Assembly (NCBI GenBank): GCA_949130485.1
Contig: OX422196.1
Coordinates: 6,803,554 to 6,867,553 of the forward strand
Direction of reading: 5' to 3'
DNA length: 64,000 bases
DNA from: Agelas oroides
Lineage: Eukaryota > Porifera > Demospongiae > Agelasida > Agelasidae
This document shows positions 52,901 to 61,900 of this stretch, in pieces. How positions within the stretch are numbered: position 1 is the stretch's first letter; every line of letters begins with the position of its first letter. The notes under the pieces are model-generated. The model was not told the origin of the DNA. It did no database searches and worked only from the letters and a program-made list of their open reading frames with translations. A program made the translations under genes and the position numbers.

Positions 52901-55900
52901 TGTGGTGGTAGGTTGTGATCCTGTCGTGAATTGTTTTCCTGGCATGTTTCTGGGGGATTTGCAAAAAAATTATGCTCCCGAAATTTCCTGCTATATGGTA
53001 GTTCAGTTTCAGTTTCAGTTTTGTGTTTCAATGGTTAGTTTAGTTTCACTAAAAAGGGTTAGTATCAGTACTTTTAGTTTCAATTTAGTTTTGCTTTGGT
53101 TTTTAATTGATGGAGTAATACAGAATTAATTTTAGTTATTGCTAAAATGAAACATGCTTTACCAAAATGCATTTTAGTTTCAGCAACACTACTGTATGAG
53201 CAGTGCTCTCTCACACTTATTGGGCAACATTGAGCTAGTAAAGCAGGCCTGGTGAACTTCTGATATGTGCATGTGATCAGTAAATCTCAATAAGAAGCCT
53301 TAGATTACCATGAAACAGAGCGAAAGCATAACTCTTTCCACTTGAGCTGAAACTGTCAGCTGTCACCAGTGCACAATTTCCACCCCATGTCACAAAGGAT
53401 CTGTCTAGTTATAACTGCAAACAGGTTCAGAATTACCATTAGCGGTATTTGTGCAATAGTTTTCAGTACTCAGAAACCAACATTTGTGTGACATTGGTAT
53501 CTCATCCTTCCCATGTGCAGATGATGTTAGATTCTCATTGAATGGTACAATCTACCGGAACAACAGTCTTGTGAGCCTGGAGGACATTGGTGAAGGTGAT
53601 GGTGCTTTGGTTTGCATAACTAACCTAACCGCTTGTTGCCGACCTCCTTATACTGGTGAAATGAGGTATGCCACAGGGAACTGGTTCTTTCCCAATGGAA
53701 CTAGAGTTCCCAGCAGTGGTAGCCAGTCGGATTTTCACAGAACCAGAGGTCAAATGGTGATACGTATGCACCGCAGAAGAGGTGGAGAGGATGGTATCTA
53801 CCATTGTGAGATACCTGATGCAGAAAATGTTACCCAGTTCATATACATTGGAGTGTATTCAGCAAGCACTGGTGAGTGGTACATAAACACTCCAGCCTGT
53901 TCAATTCTAGTCTACATAGAGAGTCTACCAGCTCTCTGATTATAGTAGTTGCTATATGTTACAACAAACATCAAGGACGCACAATACACTGCTGTTAGGA
54001 GAATTGTTTTAGATGCTCAGGATTCAGTCAACCCAGTTGCTGTCCATGGCAGGGGCACCAACTTGATTACCAAGGGGTTGTTCCCATTTTTGCTTGGTTG
54101 GCATCAGTGGTGGCAGCAGACACTTCAACAACATGACCTGCCACTTGCATAAATGACACCTCTGACAGCTCGATTGACTCCGTGCCTTCCCTTGCCATCT
54201 CTGCAACCCAGTTATAGCTCTCAAAGTGATAATAGAAGACTGTTACAGTTTGGATGCTCGCAGTTGTGTGTGTCTTTGTAGCACATCTAGTTTGTGCATG
54301 TGCATGTGCTTGGCTTCTGTTTAACCAAATATTGCCACATGGTACTTTTGCTTGTGTATCCATGCAGGTTCACCCAATGTAACCAGTTTAACTTTTGATA
54401 ACCAGTCCATGACCCTCACCTGCATCTCCACTGGTGGACCTGCTACCACTGTCACCTGGAGGAGAGGTGGGGTTGTGATAACTCTCAATGCTATCCACCA
54501 GCAGACCAAGAGCTTAGTTGATCCTGTTGCTGGTACCTACCAGACAGTGCTCACCATTGACCCATCATTGGATCAGAGTAGCATCGTGGAGACATACAAC
54601 TGCACAGTGGAGAATGACAGGGGAGAGTCTTCAGAGACAGTGGTTGTACCAGGTGAGACTTGACCACTTGCACCTGGTATATATGTGTACATCCCTTCTG
54701 TTTAGTGTTAACACCACTGTTTTGGTACATTGCAAAATTAATGCATAAACTGATACTGTTTTACGTAGCATCACTTTCCCAGACCTGTTGTGAATGTGAC
54801 AGTAATTCACATGGTAAATGGACCATGGCACTATAGCAAATAGATACTCAGATTGGATGCTTGCTTTGCCTGTCCTCTACATTGCTGCATCTCAAGGTGC
54901 TCAGAAAACTATGGGGAAATGAATTTATTATACAAATGGACTGGAGGGAGAGGGGTGCACTGGCCCCAGATCTGCTACTGATTATGCTTGAGGTTGTATA
55001 CTAGTAAACTAGATATTGCATATTGCACTAGCTATATGAGCAGTGCTTTATCTAGGCACCATTGGTGCCAATGAAGCAGGCTATGTACATGCATGCATGT
55101 GTTTAGTAATGTTAGTAATCTCAATAAGAAGCTTTAGATTGCCATGAAGCTGGAGTGGAAGAATATCTCTTTCCACTGGGACTGAAGCTGTAAACTGTCA
55201 CCAGTGCAACAGCAGTCCTCACTGTAGATGCTGCAAGCTCACTCACTTGGGCTCACCCCATGACACTGAAGCATCTGACTAGTTAGAACTAGAAACATTA
55301 CCATTCAAGGTGCTTGTGCAATAAGTTTGTCCAGTAGGTAGCCATTCAAACTCTCAGAAACCAACATTTGTGTGACATTGGTATCTCATCTTTTCCATGT
55401 GCAGATGATGTTAGATTCTCATTGAATGGTACAATCTACCGGAACAACAGTCTTGTGAGCCTGGAGGACATTGGTGAAGGTGATGGTGCTTTGGTTTGCA
55501 TAACTAACCTAACCGCTTGTTGCCGACCTCCTTATACTGGTGAAATGAGGTATGCCACAGGGAACTGGTTCTTTCCCAATGGAACTAGAGTTCCCAGCAG
55601 TGGTAGCCAGTCGGATTTTCACAGAACCAGAGGTCAAATGGTGATACGTATGCACCGCAGAAGAGGTGGAGAGGATGGTATCTACCATTGTGAGATACCT
55701 GATGCAGAAAATGTTACCCAGTTCATATACATTGGAGTGTATTCAGCAAGCACTGGTGAGTGGTACATAAACACTCCAGCCTGTTCAATTCTAGTCTACA
55801 TAGAGAGTCTACCAGCTCTCTGATTATAGTAGTTGCTATATGTTACAACAAACATCAAGGACGCACAATACACTGCTGTTAGGAGAATTGTTTTAGATGC

Positions 55901-58900
55901 TCAGGATTCAGTCAACCCAGTTCCTGTCCATGGCAGGGGCACCAACTTGATTACCAAGGGGTTGTTCCCATTTTTGCTTGGTTGGCATCAGTGGTGGCAG
56001 CAGACACTTCAACAACATGACCTGCCACTTGCATAAATGACACCTCTGACAGCTCGATTGACTCTGTGCCTTCCCTTGCCATCTCTGCAACCCAGTTGTA
56101 GCTCTCAAAGTGATAATAGAAGACTGTTACAGTTTGGATGCTCGCAGTTGTGTGTGTCTTTGTCATTGCCAGAAATTTGAATAGCGCGGCGGTCACGGCG
56201 TTATTTCCGTAGCGTACGGAGTTATAAGTAAAACGCGGAAGTTTACGTTGTACCGTATTTGCAATTATCCGTAATTGTATATGCTAGCGTACATTTTGTA
56301 GCTATTTTGTACCGATTTGGCAAATTCTGTGAACAAAATCTGCAAAAATTTACGGCCAGTCGGGCAGAGGACATCAAAAATAAGTGAATTATATCGTTAA
56401 CCAATCAAAAATGAACGGCAAAAGTGTATATTTTTATTTCAGAAAATTTGAAATGGCTATTTTTTCACACTTCAACGTGTGAAAAGACGGTAGAAATACT
56501 ATCACGAATGGCAAATTCTGTGACCTTCAGGAGCCAGCACTGTAGATATCTGTGGCTAGTAGAGAGAAAGCAGAAGGTGAATATATCGTTAACAACACAT
56601 TTACGGACAAGGTAAGCTCGTTACTAAAGTTAGAGTTTGAACTGCCATAGGCTTCCGTATTAAAACATGAAGTACGTGTAACGGAAATGTAACGGACGTT
56701 TCCAAAGAGTGCGAAGTCCGTGTCATTGCATTTCTGGCAATGAGCACATCTAGTGAGATTTATGTGCATGTGCTTGGCTTCTGTTTAACCAAATATTGCC
56801 ACATGGTACTTTTGCTTGTGTATCCATGCAGGTTCACCCAATGTAACCAGTTTAACTTTTGATGACCAGTCCGTGACCCTCACCTGCATCTCCACTGGTG
56901 GACCTGCTACCACTGTCACCTGGAGGAGAGATGGGGTTGTGATAACTCTCAATGCTATCCACCAGCAGATCAAGAGCTTAGTTGATCCTGTTGCTGGTAC
57001 CTACCAGACAGTGCTCACCATTGACCCATCGTTGGATCAGAGTAGCATTGTGGGGACATACAACTGCACAGTGGAGAATGACAGGGGAGAGTCTTCAGAG
57101 ACAGTAGTTGTACCAGGTGAGACTTGACCCCTTGCACCCTGGTATATATGTGTACATCCCTTCTGTTTAGTGTTAATACCACTGTTGTAGTGATCCACCA
57201 TGCTGTAGGGAATATTGTACAGAGCATATAAACAGAGACTGTTTAAGGTTTGCTCTAGACCTACCACCACTTTCCTGTATTTGCCACTGAATGTGCCCTG
57301 AATTTATGCCAACTGAATAATATTATAGCATATTAAACCGGGTGTACATTAGCCTCGTACCCAGGCCGTTAATTAGGAAAAACGGCCTGGCAACTTACCC
57401 GGGTTCAAACTGTATACGGATGTGACGTAAAAAAGATTACAGTTGCACCCATACAAGCCATGAATATTGGATAATGCATGTGATATTTAATCGTAGCCAC
57501 GTGACTGTTCGTAATTGTGCAAGCGCGTTGTTGTTGCCAGTAGACTCGTTACAGGCTTATATTGGATGGTTACTGTCTTACTTGTCATCTGTAGACGAAC
57601 TGCTTGCAGTAGACTCGCTCTTGCTCACCGATGTCGATGTGTCCGACTGACAGTAAGTACTAAACTAGTACCTGACACTGCTACTCTCGAACTGGTCCTT
57701 TTTTATAAAGAATCCGTTTTGTCCGCAGGCACTGTAGTTGTTGCACACAAGTCAACGGAAGGAGTTCGAACAAAAGCGTCATTCCAAGCGCTAGCGGTAC
57801 CACGGGACGGGTATATTAATACTGTGATGCATTTATGACGCAATTAAAATTCTGTACAACTGTCACGTGAAGCGTTCTGAAATCTGATTGGTACTGACAA
57901 CTCCAGTGCAGCGGAAGTCAACAGTTTGAACTCGGAGAAGTTGCCAGGCCGTTTTTCCTAATTAACGGCCTGGGTACGAGGCTAGGTGTACATATGACAG
58001 TGTTGTTTTGTTTAATGTTCTGACGAATACTGTATAGTGGGAAATTTTCACAAGGCAGAATTTTTTTTGCGATTTTCACGATCAAACGCCAAGTCGCAAA
58101 AATTTCTTCCCGCGAATATTTAGAAACATCGAGCAGACAGTGGATATTTATCATTAAACATGCATGACCTACAATCAACTTAGTCTCGTCTTTCGTTCGT
58201 CACCGCTTCTATGAATGGATCCTCGGAGTTAGTTTGTACTCTTTGGCATGGCGGTTCTTCCCAACAAAAGCAGCCCACACATTGTATTTGTGTTGCCATC
58301 GCTTCGACACTGCATGGCATGCTAAGAAGTCTCCATTTTGAGTAGTACACAAAGTAAAACTGTTCGAGATGTGGTGGTAGGTTGTGATCCTGTCGTGAAT
58401 TGTTTTCCTGGCATGTTTCTGGGGGATTTGCAAAAAAATTATGCTCCCGAAATTTCCTGCTATATGGTAGTTCAGTTTCAGTTTCAGTTTTGTGTTTCAA
58501 TGGTTAGTTTAGTTTCACTAAAAAGGGTTAGTATCAGTACTTTTAGTTTCAATTTAGTTTTGCTTTGGTTTTTAATTGATGGAGTAATACAGAATTAATT
58601 TTAGTTATTGCTAAAATGAAACCTGCTTTACCAAAATGCATTTTAGTTTCAGCAACACTACTGTATGAGCAGTGCTCTCTCACACTTATTGGGCAACATT
58701 GAGCTAGTAAAGCAGGCTTGGTGAACTTCTGATATGTGCATGTGATCAGTAAATCTCAATAAGAAGCCTTAGATTACCATGAAACAGAGCGAAAGCATAA
58801 CTCTTTCCACTTGAGCTGAAACTGTCAGCTGTCACCAGTGCACAATTTCCACCCCATGTCACAAAGGATCTGTCTAGTTATAACTGGAAACAGGTTCAGA

Positions 58901-61900
58901 ATTACCATTAGCGGTATTTGTGCAATAGTTTTCAGTACAACATTTGTGTGACATTGGTATCTCATCCTTCCCATGTGCAGATGATGTTAGATTCTCATTG
59001 AATGGTACAATCTACCGGAACAACAGTCTTGTGAGCCTGGAGGACATTGGTGAAGGTGATGGTGCTTTGGTTTGCATAACTAAACTAACTGCTTGTTGCC
59101 GACCTCCTTATACTGGTGAAGTGAGACCTGCCATAGGGAACTGGTTCTTTCCCAATGGAACTAGAGTTCCCAGCAGTGGTAGCCAGTGGGATATCTACAG
59201 AGACAGAGGTCAAATGGTGATACGTATGAACCGCACAAGAGGTGAAGTGGATGGTATCTTCCGCTGTGAGATACCTGATGCAGAAAATGTTACCCAGTTC
59301 ATATACATTGGAGTGTATTCAGCAAGCACTGGTGAGTGGTACATAAACACTCCAGCCTGTTCCATTCTAGTCTACATAGAGAGTCTACCAGCTCTCTGAT
59401 TATAGTAGTTGCTATATGTTACATCAAGACACACAATACACTGCTGTTAGGAGAATTGTTTTAGATGCTCAGGATTCAGTCAACCCAGTTCCTGTCCATG
59501 GCAGGGGCACCAACTTGATTACCAAGGGGTCTTCCCATTTTTGCTTGGTTGGCATCAGACACTCAAAGTGATAATAGAAGACTGTTACAGTTTGGATGCT
59601 CGCAGTTGTGTGTGTCTTTGTAGCACAACTAGCTAGTGAGATTTATTTTGTGCATGTGCATGTGCTTGGCTTCTGTTTAACCAAATATTGCCACATGGTA
59701 CTTTTGCTTGTGTATCCATGCAGGTTCACCCAATGTAACCAGTTTAACTTTTGATGACCAGTCCATGACCCTCACCTGCATCTCCACTGGTGGACCTGCT
59801 ACCACTGTCACCTGGATGAAAGATGGGGTTGTGATAACTCTCAATGCTATCCACCAGCAGACCAGGAGCTTAGTTGATCCTGTTGCTGGTACCTACCAGA
59901 CAGTGCTCACCATTGACCCATCGTTGGATCAGAATAGCATCGTGGGGACATACAACTGCACAGTGGAGAATGACAGGGGAGAGTCTTCAGAGACAGTGGT
60001 TGTACCAGGTGAGACTTGACCACTTGCACCCTGGTATATATGTGTACATCCCTTCTGTTTAGTAGTCTTACCACTGTTTTGGTACACTACAAATGGTCCA
60101 ATGTATTTTACCTTACATGACAAGCCAGTCTGGTACTGGTGTTCCCATATACATAAAAGGAAAATGGTAGCTAATGTTACAGTGCTCGTGATAACGTCCG
60201 GTCATCGGACAATTTCCGGGTAATTATGCCACGTGACCGATCAATCTCGTAAGCGTGCGGACAAAATGTCTGGACAAAAGCGTGCAGCTTGCTCTGACGA
60301 GGTTCCACCGGCGAAGAAGCGAGGGGTATCGGTAAAAACGGTTCAGAAGTGGATCACAGAGAGCGACAGAGAGATGAGTACGTCTGCATGGCTTAAGTAC
60401 GAGAAGGCTGATCGCGACTACGTGGCGACGCTGAAGTGCTCTATGTTCAACGAGAAGCTGCGAGGCATGCGCAACTACAACGCTGCGTTGTAGTTGGTTC
60501 GAAGAACCTGCGAGCGTCCAGCTACAAAGATCATGCTGCTACCGACATGCACAAGCGAGCAATGCTTCTTTCGAAGAAGCAGAGCTCCAGTGATGTCACT
60601 GAATACGCGCCGATAGCTACAATCTTGATGGTGACGCTGCGCTGAAGGTGAAGCGAAAGTTCGACATTGCTTACCTGAATGCCGCAGTAAGCACAACCTA
60701 GCTTTCACCAAGATGGGTCCTCTGTTATCACTGTTACATGTTTATAACCTCTGATTCATTATGTCGTGTAATTTCTGCAAATACATTAATTAACTTTTGT
60801 GATGATTACTTATTAGGTGACAAAGAGTTTATTGGTTTTCCTAGGCTGTGAGAAGGGCCCGGTATGCATTTGAACTGCATTTATTTCATATGTCGGATTG
60901 TCCGGGCATGACTGGTACTTGTCTGATCAAACTTAATGATGTTCTGACATTATGTCAGAGCAACTTCGAGATGTTATCGTGAGCACTGATGTTATAGATG
61001 TGGTAGCACTAGATACTGCGACTATGCATGATTTAGAAACATAGAGTTCTAATATACACATAGATCTGATTGAGAACTAGTATTGGCAATACTCTGAGGT
61101 CCTTGAAAATCAGTGTCCTTTGTACTGCAGTCTACATTAGTATGTTTCCAACATGCAGGCCAGGTCAGTATCCCAGAGAATATCACCTTCCAGTTGGTCA
61201 CAAATCCGGCCACTGACCCTCCTGTGTTCACCCTTACCTGCACCTCTACTGGTGGTCTTGCCACCGTTATTTGGAAGAGGAATGGTACAATGCTCAGTGA
61301 TGACAGCAACCATAACATCACCTCTCAAATGATAGATCCGGTGAACATCACCTACACTAACACACTAACAGTGACTGGAAGGCTAGCAGGACAGTATGAG
61401 TGTAGTGTGTTCAACATTAGAACCTCACCTTCAGCAACCAGACACATAGGAGTAGTTGGTAAGGAAGGTAACATGTCACTTTTCGTGGGATGGATTATAA
61501 ATTCAAACTCTTTCTCACCAACAGAGGCTGACTCGCCCACCAATCTCTATGCTGTAGTAGCTGGTAACAACAGTTTCACAGTGTTCTGGACCTCCTCACC
61601 ATCAGCCGCTGTAACTGGGTATCAAGTATACTGGAGTGAAGGTGGAGGGCCGGATGGCAGTGGGAACATGAGTGCTGGGGGTGGGGATAGTTCTCTTAAT
61701 ATCACAAGCCACACTCTTAATAACATCACCATAGTGGCTCTTTCCGACCACCTGCCAAGTTCTGTTGTTATTGGTGCAGTTTTTTATTATCGAGGTGAGT
61801 CCATCATGGTGAACTTGATCAGTGAGCCTTATGTTCTGACAGGAAGTGTTGGTTATATGCCTCTATTGGTATAGTTACTATAGCTAATTATGTTACTGCA

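Larger units (their letters stand above)
57173..58640. repeat. Cassette-associated intron repeat, copy 3 (split)
   Basis: Third copy of the segment, interrupted at 57350-57984 by a TIR element. Outside the insertion it is closer to copy 2 than to copy 1, sharing CACAAGGCAGAATTTT, the HIRAN frameshift and the tail sequence. Confidence 0.8.

Noticed and set aside
52711..53031. 106-codon minus-strand frame as an intact gene
   Set aside because: It is the HIRAN-like relic read through a one-base deletion; copy 1 shows the original frame.
57515..57838. 107-codon + frame inside the 57350 TIR element as a transposase
   Set aside because: No catalytic motif or resemblance to transposases; the element is too short and looks non-autonomous.
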